From NCBI RefSeq assembly GCF_003244315.1, contig NZ_QKWH01000009.1, positions 56,051 to 120,050 on the forward strand: 64,000 nucleotides of DNA, in the 5' to 3' direction. The position numbers were made by a program, and so were the translations under genes. Each line of letters opens with the position of its first letter. Within the stretch, counting starts at the first letter, position 1. This DNA comes from Xylanimonas oleitrophica (GTDB taxonomy: Bacteria > Actinomycetota > Actinomycetes > Actinomycetales > Cellulomonadaceae). Shown here piece after piece: positions 24,080 to 33,330 of this stretch. The notes beneath the pieces were generated by a model that was given only the letters and a program-made list of their open reading frames with translations, searched no databases and was not told where the DNA came from.

Positions 24080-25414
24080 TCAGCCCCGCAGCACGGTGCG
24101 GTAGACGTCCATCGTGCGCTCCCCGATCGCCGCCCACGAGAAGTGCTCCTCGGCCCGACGCCGGCCCGCCTCTCCCATGTCCGCCGCGCGCTGCGGGTCG
24201 GAGAGCACGTCCAGCAGGGCGTCGCCGAGAGCGCGCACGAACGCCGGAGGGTCGAGCGGTGTCCCGGTGCCGTCGTCGGCCTGCTCGATCGGCACGAGCG
24301 CACCGGTGACGCCGTCCTCGACCACCTCGGGGATGCCACCGGTCGCGGTACCCACCACGGGCAGGCCCACGGCCATCGCCTCGAGGTTCACGATGCCGAG
24401 CGGTTCGTACACCGACGGGCACACGAACACGGTGCCGGCGGCGAGCACCGCCACCAGGTCGGGGCGGGGCAGCATCTCCTCGATCCACACCACGCCGGCG
24501 TCCCCGCCGCCGCGCTTCTCCCGCAGGCCCGCCACGAGAGACTTCACCTCGGTGAGGATCTCCGGGGTGTCGGGAGCGCCCGCGCACAGCACGAGCTGCA
24601 CGTCGGCAGGCAGCGACTCGGCGGCACGCAGCAGGTACGGCAGGCCCTTCTGGCGGGTGATGCGACCCACGAACACGACCGAGGGCCGCTCCGGGTCGAT
24701 GCCCAGGCGCCGCACGGCCTGCTCGGCGGCGTCCGCCTCGGGCCCCGTGGTGGCGGGCCGCGCCCAGCGCGACAGGTCGATGCCGTTGTGCACCACGTGG
24801 ACCTTGGCCGGGTCCAGCTCGGGGTAGACGCGCAGGATGTCGGCGCGCATCCCGGCCGAGACGGCGATGATGCCGGCGGCGCCCAGGTAGGCGGTGCGCT
24901 CGGCCCAGGCCGAGAGGGCGTAGCCACCGCCGAGCTGCTCGGCCTTCCACGGGCGCAGCGGCTCGAGCGAGTGGGCGGAGACCACGTGCGGCACGCCGTG
25001 CAGCAGCCCGCCCAGGTGGCCGGCCATGTTGGCGTACCAGGTGTGGGAGTGCAGCAGGTCCGCCCCGGCGACGTCGGCCGCCATCGTGAGGTCGACGCCC
25101 AGGGTGGCGAGGGCGGGGTTGGCGTCGGCGAGCGAAGCGGGAACGGCGTACCCGAAGACGCCGTCGGCCTCGGCCTCGGGCCCGCGCGGGCCGTCGAACG
25201 CCCGCACCCGCACGTCGGCGTGCCGGCGCAGCACCGCCGACAGCTCGGCAACGTGCACCCCCGCACCCCCGTAGACGTGCGGGGGGAACTCGCGTGTCAG
25301 GAGGTCGACGCGGATCCTGCCCGCGGCGCGGTCGCCGGTCCGGGCCTCGGGGTGCTCGCGGGCGCTGTCCGGGACGCTGCCGGGCGCGCCGCCCGGGGTG
25401 CTGGCATCGGTCAC
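24080..25414 (-). CDS. glgM: GlgM/GlgA-type glycosyltransferase (GT4) of glycogen synthesis
   Basis: 444 aa from the GTG at 25414, which lies 7 bp after a TACCGT -10 box. The GT-B fold has the N-terminal acceptor/donor loop HVYGGAGVHVAELS and the C-terminal E-x7-E motif EPLGIVNLE. The actinobacterial GT4 glycogen synthase-like enzymes include GlgM, which makes maltose-1-phosphate from ADP-glucose (Rv1212c in Mycobacterium tuberculosis), often annotated glgA. The divergent placement next to glgC matches that organism. Whether this one elongates glycogen or makes maltose-1-phosphate cannot be decided from sequence alone. Confidence 0.9.
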   Translation of the reverse strand: MTDASTPGGAPGSVPDSAREHPEARTGDRAAGRIRVDLLTREFPPHVYGGAGVHVAELSAVLRRHADVRVRAFDGPRGPEAEADGVFGYAVPASLADANPALATLGVDLTMAADVAGADLLHSHTWYANMAGHLGGLLHGVPHVVSAHSLEPLRPWKAEQLGGGYALSAWAERTAYLGAAGIIAVSAGMRADILRVYPELDPAKVHVVHNGIDLSRWARPATTGPEADAAEQAVRRLGIDPERPSVVFVGRITRQKGLPYLLRAAESLPADVQLVLCAGAPDTPEILTEVKSLVAGLREKRGGGDAGVVWIEEMLPRPDLVAVLAAGTVFVCPSVYEPLGIVNLEAMAVGLPVVGTATGGIPEVVEDGVTGALVPIEQADDGTGTPLDPPAFVRALGDALLDVLSDPQRAADMGEAGRRRAEEHFSWAAIGERTMDVYRTVLRG

Positions 25415-25421
25415 GGACGAC

Positions 25422-25427
25422 ACGGTA
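25422..25427 (-). promoter_or_regulatory. -10 box of the leaderless glgM promoter (TACCGT)
   Basis: TACCGT on the minus strand with a 7-bp gap to the GTG at 25414. Confidence 0.65.
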
Positions 25428-25517
25428 GCGACCGGCCGGGCGCGCACGCACCGCGGACGCGCCGCCCCAGGCGCCCCTGCTGCGCCCCTCCGCTCGGCAG
25501 CGAGGCACGGCGGGCCC

Positions 25518-25523
25518 TAAGGT
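25518..25523 (+). promoter_or_regulatory. -10 box of the leaderless glgC promoter (TAAGGT)
   Basis: TAAGGT with a 7-bp gap to the ATG at 25531. The two glycogen promoters are back to back within 116 bp. Confidence 0.65.
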
Positions 25524-25530
25524 CGGTGGC

Positions 25531-26772
25531 ATGGCGTCCACCCCACGCGTCCTCGCGATCGTCCTCGCTGGTGGCGAGGGCAAGAGGCTCATGCCGCTCA
25601 CCGCCCACCGCGCCAAGCCCGCGGTGCCGTTCGGGGGCATCTACCGCCTCATCGACTTCGCGCTGTCGAACATCATCAACTCGCGCTACCTGCACGTCGT
25701 CGTGCTCACGCAGTACAAGTCCCACTCGCTGGACCGCCACATCTCCAAGACGTGGCGCATGTCGCCCCTGCTGGGCAACTACGTCTCCTCCGTGCCCGCC
25801 CAGCAGCGCGTCGGCAAGCACTGGTACCTCGGCAGCGCCGACGCGATCTACCAGTGCCTCAACATCATCGAGGACGAGCGGCCCGACATCGTCGTCGTGG
25901 TGGGTGCCGACCACGTCTACCGCATGGACTTCTCCCAGATGGTCGAGGCCCACGTCGAGTCCGGGGCACGGGCCACGGTCGCGGCGATCCGCCAGCCCAT
26001 CTCGCTGGCCGACCAGTTCGGCGTCATCGACGTCGACCCGGCCGACCCGACCCGCATCCGCGACTTTCTCGAGAAGCCGGCGGACCCCACGGGCCTGCCC
26101 GACTCCCCCGACGAGGTCCTGGCGTCGATGGGCAACTACGTGTTCGACGTCGACGCGCTCGTCGAGGCGGTCACCAAGGACGCCGCCGACCCCGACTCGC
26201 GCCACGACATGGGGGGCGACATCATCCCGGCCTTCGTGGCCGAGGGGACCGCGGGGGTCTACGACTTCATCCGCAACGACGTGCCCGGCTCCACCGACCG
26301 CGACCGCGACTACTGGCGCGACGCCGGCACCATGGACGCCTACTTCGAGGCGAACAAGGACCTCATCGCCGTCCAGCCGGTCTTCAACCTCTACAACGAC
26401 GAGTGGCCGCTCTACACGGGCTACATCGGCCTGCCGCCCGCCAAGTTCGTGCACGCCGGGCCCGGGCGCCTGGGCCACGCCGCCGACTCGATCGTCTCCC
26501 CGGGGGTGCTCGTCTCCGGTGCCACCGTCGCGGGGTCGATCCTCTCCCCCGGCGTGCACCTGCACTCCTGGGCCACCGTGACCGACGCCGTGCTCATGGA
26601 CGGCGTGCAGGTGCACCGGCACGCGCAGGTGCACCGCGCCGTCGTCGACAAGAACGTGGTGGTGGGCGAGCGGGCCCGCATCGGCGTCGACCACGAGGAG
26701 GACCTCGCGCGGGGCTTCACCGTCACCGAGTCGGGCATCACCGTGGTCCCCAAGGGGACGATCGTCGCGTGA
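25531..26772 (+). CDS. glgC: Glucose-1-phosphate adenylyltransferase
   Basis: 413 aa; makes ADP-glucose from glucose-1-phosphate and ATP, the committed step of glycogen synthesis in the cytoplasm. The nucleotidyltransferase loop [11 protein letters not shown] (14-24), [20 protein letters not shown] and the sugar-phosphate region are present. The C-terminal left-handed beta-helix domain (from about residue 290, ending VVPKGTIVA) is complete. Length is normal for the family. The ATG at 25531 is 7 bp after a -10 box. The stop overlaps serB by 4 bp. Confidence 0.97.
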   Translation: MASTPRVLAIVLAGGEGKRLMPLTAHRAKPAVPFGGIYRLIDFALSNIINSRYLHVVVLTQYKSHSLDRHISKTWRMSPLLGNYVSSVPAQQRVGKHWYLGSADAIYQCLNIIEDERPDIVVVVGADHVYRMDFSQMVEAHVESGARATVAAIRQPISLADQFGVIDVDPADPTRIRDFLEKPADPTGLPDSPDEVLASMGNYVFDVDALVEAVTKDAADPDSRHDMGGDIIPAFVAEGTAGVYDFIRNDVPGSTDRDRDYWRDAGTMDAYFEANKDLIAVQPVFNLYNDEWPLYTGYIGLPPAKFVHAGPGRLGHAADSIVSPGVLVSGATVAGSILSPGVHLHSWATVTDAVLMDGVQVHRHAQVHRAVVDKNVVVGERARIGVDHEEDLARGFTVTESGITVVPKGTIVA

Positions 26773-27437
26773 GCGCTCAGCGGACCGCTCCGGACCGCCG
26801 GTGGCTGGTGGTCACCGACGTCGACTCCACGTTCATCCAGCAAGAGGTCATCGAGCTCCTCGCGGAGCACGCCGGCACCCGCGACCAGGTGGCCGAGGTT
26901 ACCGAGCGGGCGATGCGCGGTGAGCTCGACTTCGCCGCGTCGCTGCGCGAGCGCGTCGCCACGCTCGCCGGGGTGCCGCTCTCCGCGCTCGACGCCGTGC
27001 GCGAGGCCGTGGAGCTCTCCCCCGGCGCCGCCGACCTGGTCGCCGAGTGCCACCGGCGCGGCTGGGTCTTCGGCCTCGTCTCCGGCGGCTTCGAGGAGAT
27101 CGTCGGCCCCCTGGCGGCCTCGCTCGGCATCAGGCGGGTTCGCGCCAACCGTCTCGAGGTCGCCGACGGCGTCCTGACCGGTCGCACCGTCGGCACCGTG
27201 GTCGACAAGGCGGTCAAGGCGCAGACGCTGCGCGCCTGGGCGGCCGAGGAGGGCGTCGACCTCGCCGACACGCTGGCCGTGGGTGACGGCGCCAACGACC
27301 TGGAGATGCTGGCGACCGCCGGGGTGGGTGTCGCCTACCGGGCCAAGCCCGTGGTGCGGGAGCAGGCCGCCCACGCGATCGACGGCGCTCTCGACGAGGT
27401 GCTGCAGATCGTGGACGGTCTCGCTCCCGTCCGCTGA
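26769..27437 (+). CDS. serB: Phosphoserine phosphatase (HAD superfamily)
   Basis: 222 aa from a GTG overlapping the glgC stop (GTGA). HAD motif I is DVDSTF (Asp nucleophile), motif [10 protein letters not shown], and motif III plus [10 protein letters not shown] with the Mg-binding Asp. The cap region [22 protein letters not shown] matches SerB. Only the catalytic core is present; the ACT domains found in mycobacterial SerB2 are absent. It makes serine from phosphoserine. Coupling to glgC is positional and gives no clear metabolic link. Confidence 0.93.
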   Translation: MSAQRTAPDRRWLVVTDVDSTFIQQEVIELLAEHAGTRDQVAEVTERAMRGELDFAASLRERVATLAGVPLSALDAVREAVELSPGAADLVAECHRRGWVFGLVSGGFEEIVGPLAASLGIRRVRANRLEVADGVLTGRTVGTVVDKAVKAQTLRAWAAEEGVDLADTLAVGDGANDLEMLATAGVGVAYRAKPVVREQAAHAIDGALDEVLQIVDGLAPVR

Positions 27438-27443
27438 ACGCAG

Positions 27444-27476
27444 ACGGCAGGCCCCGCCCGAGGCGGGGCCTGCCGT
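27444..27476. terminator. Strong bidirectional hairpin after serB
   Basis: 15-bp arms (27444-27458 and 27462-27476) with loop CGA, 6 bp past the serB stop. It also lies downstream of the convergent sixA gene. Confidence 0.8.
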
Positions 27477-27555
27477 CGTGCTCGACGCCGTGACGGTCCT
27501 GCCCCGACGGCCGGAGCGCGGGGGCTCGCGGTGTCGTGCAGGCTGGGCGCCTCGT

Positions 27556-28077
27556 TCAGGCCGGGCGCGAGACCTCGACGAGACGCGCCGCGCCCCGCCC
27601 CCAGTCGGCCCAGGCGGCATCGGACTCCAGCACCGACCAGGTCGCCGTCGGCACCCCCACCCGCACCTGGACGAGCGCGGCGTCGTCGGAACCCGGGCCC
27701 GCCAGGTGGGCTGCGGTGGCGGCCATCGTGGGCTCGTGCCCGACGACGAGCACCGTGCGCACCTTCGGGTCGACACCGCGGACGAGGTCGAGGACGTCGG
27801 CCACCGACGCCTCGTACAGCTCAGGACGCATGGTGGCGCCGCCGCGCCCGGGGCCGCCGTCGAGCTGTGCCGAGAGCAGCTCCCACGTCTGGCGCGTCCG
27901 GAGCGCGGTCGACACCAGCGCGACGTCGGGCACGAAGCCCGCGGCCACGAGAGCCTTGCCGACCCTGCCCGCCTGCTCGCGGCCGTTGACCGCGAGCGGG
28001 CGCATCTCGTCGAGGCCCTCGCCTCGACCAGGCTCGGCCTTCGCGTGGCGGAGGAGCACCAGCCGTCGTCCGCTCAT
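27556..28077 (-). CDS. sixA: SixA-type histidine phosphatase
   Basis: 173 aa. RHG/RHA-family catalytic motif LLRHAKAE (8-15) with the phospho-accepting His, ALRTRQTWELL, and the second His in VVGHEPTM (about 112-119). SixA-like proteins dephosphorylate phosphohistidine on proteins, or small phosphate esters. The ATG at 28077 follows AGAGAGGGACG. It lies downstream of fabI; a hairpin separates the two. Confidence 0.9.
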   Translation of the reverse strand: MSGRRLVLLRHAKAEPGRGEGLDEMRPLAVNGREQAGRVGKALVAAGFVPDVALVSTALRTRQTWELLSAQLDGGPGRGGATMRPELYEASVADVLDLVRGVDPKVRTVLVVGHEPTMAATAAHLAGPGSDDAALVQVRVGVPTATWSVLESDAAWADWGRGAARLVEVSRPA

Positions 28078-28094
28078 CGTCCCTCTCTGATCGC

Positions 28095-28121
28095 CCGGGA
28101 ACCGCCGTGCGCGGGTCCCGG
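28095..28121 (-). terminator. Hairpin after fabI
   Basis: CCGGGAACC and GGGTCCCGG (28095-28103, 28113-28121) pair with one mismatch, 17 bp beyond the fabI stop. Confidence 0.5.
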
Positions 28122-28137
28122 TGTCACAGAGTACGTG

Positions 28138-28908
28138 TCACTGCCCCATCGCGTGCACACCGCCGTCGACGTGAACGATCTCGCCGGTCGTGGCGGGGAA
28201 CCAGTCCGAGAGCAGCGCGACCACGGCGCGGGCCGCGGGCTCGGCGGTCGTCTGGTCCCAGCCCAGCGGGGCGCGGCGGGGCCACGCGTCCTCCATGGTC
28301 TCGAAGCCGGGGATCGACTTGGCGGCCGTGGTGCGGATCGGGCCGGCCGAGACGAGGTTGGCGCGGATGCCGTCCGGGCCCAGGTCGCGGGCCAGGTAGC
28401 GGTTCGCGGACTCCAGGCCGGCCTTCGCCACGCCCATCCAGTCGTACACGGGCCAGGCGAACTGCGCGTCGAACGTGAGACCCACCACGGCGCCCCCCTC
28501 GGTCATGAGGGGCTTGGCGGCCACCGCGAGCGACTTGTAGGAGAAGGTCGAGACGTGGATCGCGGTGGCGACGTCCTCCCACGTCCCGGACAGGAAGTTG
28601 CCGCCCATCACGGACTGCGGCGCGAACCCGATCGAGTGCACGACGCCGTCGAGCCGCTCGACGCCGGCCTCGCGGACGGCGCCGGCCAGGTTGTCCAGGT
28701 CCTCCTGCGAGGTGACGTCGAGCTGCACCACGGGGGCCTCGACGGGCAGACGCTTGGCGAACGCCTGCGTGAGCTTCATCTGGCGGCCGAACGACGAGAG
28801 CACCACCTCGGCGCCCTCCTCCTGCGCGAGGCGCGCCGCGTGGAACGCGATCGAGCTGTCGGTCAGCACCCCGGTGACGAGGAGCTTCTTGCCGTCGAGC
28901 AGACCCAT
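28138..28908 (-). CDS. fabI: NADH-dependent enoyl-ACP reductase, InhA type
   Basis: 256 aa short-chain dehydrogenase-fold enzyme catalysing the last reductive step of type II fatty-acid synthesis. The active-site pair is Tyr155 and Lys162 (VYDWMGVAKAGLES), matching Tyr158/Lys165 of InhA; SIAFHAARLAQEEGAE and HSIGFAPQ are also characteristic. It is preceded by fabG 49 bp upstream on the same strand, the same fabG-inhA order known in mycobacteria. It is the target class of isoniazid, triclosan and related inhibitors. Confidence 0.96.
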   Translation of the reverse strand: MGLLDGKKLLVTGVLTDSSIAFHAARLAQEEGAEVVLSSFGRQMKLTQAFAKRLPVEAPVVQLDVTSQEDLDNLAGAVREAGVERLDGVVHSIGFAPQSVMGGNFLSGTWEDVATAIHVSTFSYKSLAVAAKPLMTEGGAVVGLTFDAQFAWPVYDWMGVAKAGLESANRYLARDLGPDGIRANLVSAGPIRTTAAKSIPGFETMEDAWPRRAPLGWDQTTAEPAARAVVALLSDWFPATTGEIVHVDGGVHAMGQ

Positions 28909-28957
28909 GATGACCTTTCGGAGGTTGTGCGGGGGGAAGGGACGCGTGACGCGTCGG

Positions 28958-29698
28958 TCAGTGGCCCATGCCCAGGCCGCCGTCCACGGGGACGACGGCG
29001 CCGGAGACGTAGGCCGCGGCGTCGGAGGCCAGGAAGCGGACGACGCCCGCGATCTCCGACGGCGCGGCGAAGCGGCCGGCCGGGATCGTGGACCTGTACT
29101 GCCTCTGCGTGTCCTCCGGCAGGGCCGCCGTCATGTCGGTCTCGACGTACCCGGGGGCCACCACGTTGGCCGTGATGCCGCGCCCGCCGAGCTCGCGCGT
29201 GATCGAGCGGGCCATGCCCACCAGCGCCGCCTTGGAGGAGGCGTAGTTGACCTGGCCGGGACCGCCGAGCAGCCCGACGACGGAGCCGACCAGGACGATG
29301 CGGCCGCGACGCAGGCGGATCATGCCCTTGGACGCGCGGCGCACGCACCGGAAGGTGCCCGTGAGGTTGACGTCGAGCACGCTGGTGAAGTCGTCGTCCG
29401 TCATGCGCATCAGCAGCCCGTCGCGGGTGACTCCCGCGTTGGCCACGAGCACCTCGACCGGGCCGAGGTCTGACTCGATGGCGGTGAACGCGGCGTCCAC
29501 GGCGTCGGAGTCCGTGACGTCGGCGACGTAGCCGTGCACCCCCTCGGGCAGGTCGCCGCCGCGGTAGAGCGTGGCGACGGTGTCGCCGCCGGCCACGAAG
29601 GCCTCGGCGATGGCGCGGCCGATGCCGCGCGCGGCACCGGTCACGACGACGACGCGGGGGGCGACGTCGGGCGTGGTGTCGGCGGGGGACGTGCTCAC
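28958..29698 (-). CDS. fabG: 3-oxoacyl-ACP reductase
   Basis: 246 aa from the GTG at 29698, after GGAAGGAAACC. NADPH loop TGAARGIG (20-27), NAG in VANAGVTRD, and the catalytic Ser139, Tyr152 and Lys156 are all present. It reduces 3-oxoacyl-ACP in fatty-acid elongation and is co-directional with fabI. An inverted repeat CTTGT-N9-ACAAG (29794-29812) about 100 bp upstream could be a lipid-regulator site, but this is weak. A longer frame to 30373 overlaps the opposite gene and is not used. Confidence 0.95.
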   Translation of the reverse strand: MSTSPADTTPDVAPRVVVVTGAARGIGRAIAEAFVAGGDTVATLYRGGDLPEGVHGYVADVTDSDAVDAAFTAIESDLGPVEVLVANAGVTRDGLLMRMTDDDFTSVLDVNLTGTFRCVRRASKGMIRLRRGRIVLVGSVVGLLGGPGQVNYASSKAALVGMARSITRELGGRGITANVVAPGYVETDMTAALPEDTQRQYRSTIPAGRFAAPSEIAGVVRFLASDAAAYVSGAVVPVDGGLGMGH

Positions 29699-29857
29699 GG
29701 CGGTTTCCTTCCTGCGGGCGGCTGGACCAGGGCGAACGTACCCCGCGCGAGCGTCCGCCGGTGCCCACGCCGCAGACCGCATCAGGGCGCGGACTTGTCG
29801 GTTTCCTACAAGCCTCGCCTGCCACCGGCGGCGCACCCCGGCCCCGGCCGCTCCTCG

Positions 29858-29863
29858 TAGACT
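29858..29863 (+). promoter_or_regulatory. -10 box of a leaderless promoter (TAGACT)
   Basis: TAGACT with a 6-bp gap to the GTG at 29870. Confidence 0.65.
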
Positions 29864-29869
29864 GACCGG

Positions 29870-30376
29870 GTGAGCCCCTCCCCCGCATCCCCCGGGCGCC
29901 CCTCGCCCCGCGAGCGGCACACGGAGCAGGTGCCCTCGATCACCGGGGCGCAGGAACCGCTGACGCAGGAGCAGGCGCGCCGCGCGCGCCGGTACCTGTG
30001 GCAGATGGGGCTGCGCGTCGTCTGCTTCGTCGGTGCGTTCATGGCCACCGGGTGGCTCCGCTGGACCATGCTCGCGGCCGCCGTCGTCATCCCCTACGTG
30101 GCCGTGCTGCTGGTCAACGCTGGCCGCGACAAGGTGAGCTACGACACCTCCGCGATGCCCCCGGCGCAGCCGCAGGCCCTGCCCGCCCGTCCGACGGACA
30201 GCGACCGGCAGAGCCCAGGCTCCCCGGGCTCGCGCACCGGAGCCGGCGACGACGACGCCGGGCACCGAGCGGGTGAGCACGGGGCAGCCGGGCACCGGGT
30301 GATCGAGCACCGCGACGACCCCACCCCGGGCGCGGGGCGCACGAGCGACGACACCGGCGAGCACGAGGAGCACTGA
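29870..30376 (+). CDS. DUF3099 family membrane protein
   Basis: 168 aa. The family core is ITGAQEPLTQEQARRARRYL followed by two adjacent membrane helices (about 45-64 and 66-82) and a long hydrophilic tail rich in Asp, His, Glu and Gly. DUF3099 is an actinobacterial family of unknown function. The start is set by a leaderless -10 box. The stop shares a base with the next start (TGATG), so three genes (this, the small cysteine protein and SURF1) form one coupled operon. Confidence 0.85.
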   Translation: MSPSPASPGRPSPRERHTEQVPSITGAQEPLTQEQARRARRYLWQMGLRVVCFVGAFMATGWLRWTMLAAAVVIPYVAVLLVNAGRDKVSYDTSAMPPAQPQALPARPTDSDRQSPGSPGSRTGAGDDDAGHRAGEHGAAGHRVIEHRDDPTPGAGRTSDDTGEHEEH

Positions 30377-30630
30377 TGGACCTGCTGGGGACGGCCGACG
30401 CCGTGGCGGAGGGCGAGCTGCTCTGCTCCGCCAAGGGCTGCCGCGCCGAGGCAGCGTGGGGCCTGCTGTGGAACAACCCGAAGATCCACACCCCCGAGCG
30501 CCGCAAGGTGTGGCTGGCGTGCGACGAGCACCGTGAGCACCTCGAGCAGTTCCTCTCGCGCCGGGACTTCTGGAAGCAGACCGTCCCTGTGGACGCGCTC
30601 GACCGGTTCAGCCCGGAGGCTCGCCCATGA
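30376..30630 (+). CDS. Small cysteine-containing protein, possible zinc ribbon (84 aa)
   Basis: The sequence has CSAKGC near residue 17, ARRKVW-like basic stretch and ACDEHREHLEQF near residue 55, giving a C-x4-C ... C-x2-H arrangement that could bind one zinc ion. NNPKIHTPERRKVW lies between. Short relatives in actinobacteria carry misleading enzyme names; no enzymatic motif is present. It overlaps both neighbours (TGATG and ATGA), so it is coupled to DUF3099 and SURF1, and may act in membrane or cytochrome oxidase assembly. That role is inferred from context only. Confidence 0.75.
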   Translation: MDLLGTADAVAEGELLCSAKGCRAEAAWGLLWNNPKIHTPERRKVWLACDEHREHLEQFLSRRDFWKQTVPVDALDRFSPEARP

Positions 30631-31589
30631 CCGCCGAGCCCGGCACCTCCACCGCCCGCCCCGGCGCCGAGACCAGCAGGCCCGCCGGTGGCCCACCGGG
30701 GCCGCCGCCGGACCCGGACGCCGGGGTGCGCACGCCGCGCACGCGCCGCCAGTGGGTGACGCTCGGCGTCGCCGCCGTGCTGCTGGCCGCGCTGTGCGTG
30801 GCCGCCGCCGTCTGGCAGTGGCACCGGTACACCGAGCGCGAGGCGCAGATCGCGCTGGTCGAGCGCAACTACGGGGCCGAGCCGGTCCCCGTGGAGCAGG
30901 TGCTGCCCGGCCCCGGGGCCGTGCTGGAGGCCGAGGACGTGTGGCGGCCCGCCACGCTCACCGGCCGGTACGTGCCTGACGCGACGGTGCTGCTGCGCAA
31001 CCGGCCGGTCAACGCCACGCCGGGGTTCCACGTGCTGGTGCCGTTCGAGACCGACAGCGGGCTGGTGGTGGTCGTGGACCGCGGGTTCGTGCCGCTCGGG
31101 GCCGACTCCAGCCAGCCCGACGAGGTGCCCGCTCCCCCGGCCGGCCAGGTCCGCGCCGTCGTGACGCTGCGCGCCGACGAGCCCCGTACCACCCGGGGGG
31201 CGCCGGCGGGGCAGGTGCAGGCGATCAGCACGGAGCAGGTGCTGGCCGCCGCACCGGCGGGCGCCGGCTGGGCCGAGGGCCGCACCGTGGAGGCGTACGG
31301 CCAGCTGCGCTCGGAGGACCCGGCCCCGACGCAGTCCCTGGTGGCGCTGACGCCGCCGGACCTCGACCCCGGTTCGCACCTGTCGTACACGTTCCAGTGG
31401 TGCGTCTTCGCCCTCGGTGCCGTAGGCGGCTACGTGCTGCTGTGGCGGCGCGAGACTCGGGGCAGCACCGTGACGGCCGGGGACCTGCTGCTCGCCACGG
31501 GTGAGCAGGGGACGCGGTCGCGCCGCCCCGAGCGCAGGCGCCGGCCCACGGACGAGGAGCTGGAGGACGCCCTGCTCGACGGTCCTTGA
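30627..31589 (+). CDS. SURF1 family cytochrome oxidase biogenesis protein
   Basis: 320 aa. Two membrane helices bracket an external domain: TM1 at about 48-68 (TLGVAAVLLAALCVAAAVW) and TM2 near 255-275 (FQWCVFALGAVGGYVLLWRR). The SURF1 signatures are RYTEREAQ, WRPATLTGRYVPDATVLLRNR, VVVVDRGFVPLG and HLSYTFQWC. SURF1 helps insert heme a into cytochrome c oxidase subunit I, consistent with ctaA elsewhere in the window. About 45 disordered Pro/Gly residues precede TM1 and about 40 Arg/Glu-rich residues end the protein. Confidence 0.93.
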   Translation: MTAEPGTSTARPGAETSRPAGGPPGPPPDPDAGVRTPRTRRQWVTLGVAAVLLAALCVAAAVWQWHRYTEREAQIALVERNYGAEPVPVEQVLPGPGAVLEAEDVWRPATLTGRYVPDATVLLRNRPVNATPGFHVLVPFETDSGLVVVVDRGFVPLGADSSQPDEVPAPPAGQVRAVVTLRADEPRTTRGAPAGQVQAISTEQVLAAAPAGAGWAEGRTVEAYGQLRSEDPAPTQSLVALTPPDLDPGSHLSYTFQWCVFALGAVGGYVLLWRRETRGSTVTAGDLLLATGEQGTRSRRPERRRRPTDEELEDALLDGP

Positions 31590-31602
31590 CGACCGCGGGG
31601 GA

Positions 31603-31680
31603 ACGACGCCGGCCCCACCGGACGCCTCTGCGCGCCGCCCCGGTAGACTCGGACGGCCGCCGACGACGCCGGCCCCACCG
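31603..31680 (+). repeat. 18-bp direct repeat, 60 bp apart, in the ABC-F leader
   Basis: ACGACGCCGGCCCCACCG occurs at 31603-31620 and again at 31663-31680, exactly 60 bp apart, on each side of a TAGACT promoter element. The bases between the copies are unlike. Confidence 0.7.
31644..31649 (+). promoter_or_regulatory. Candidate -10 box for the ABC-F gene (TAGACT)
   Basis: TAGACT is 57 bp before the TTG start at 31707, so this message would carry a leader of about 50 nt that includes the second copy of the 18-bp repeat. Confidence 0.5.
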
Positions 31681-31706
31681 CCCGCGACCCCCGAGGACCA
31701 CGAACC

Positions 31707-33305
<1,599 letters not shown>

Positions 33306-33310
33306 GTCGG

Positions 33311-33330
33311 CCGGGCGCCGGCCCGCCCGG
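33311..33330. terminator. Bidirectional hairpin between convergent genes
   Basis: CCGGGCG-CCGGCC-CGCCCGG, 7-bp arms, fills the 25-bp gap between the ABC-F stop and the stop at 33331. Confidence 0.6.

Noticed and set aside
28118..28138. Direct repeat GTGACAC twice in the sixA upstream region
   Set aside because: Seven bases is too short to separate from chance, and it overlaps the fabI terminator and stop.
29794..29812. CTTGT-N9-ACAAG as a fatty-acid regulator site for fabG
   Set aside because: Only 5-bp arms and no placed promoter; kept as a remark in the fabG entry rather than as a feature.
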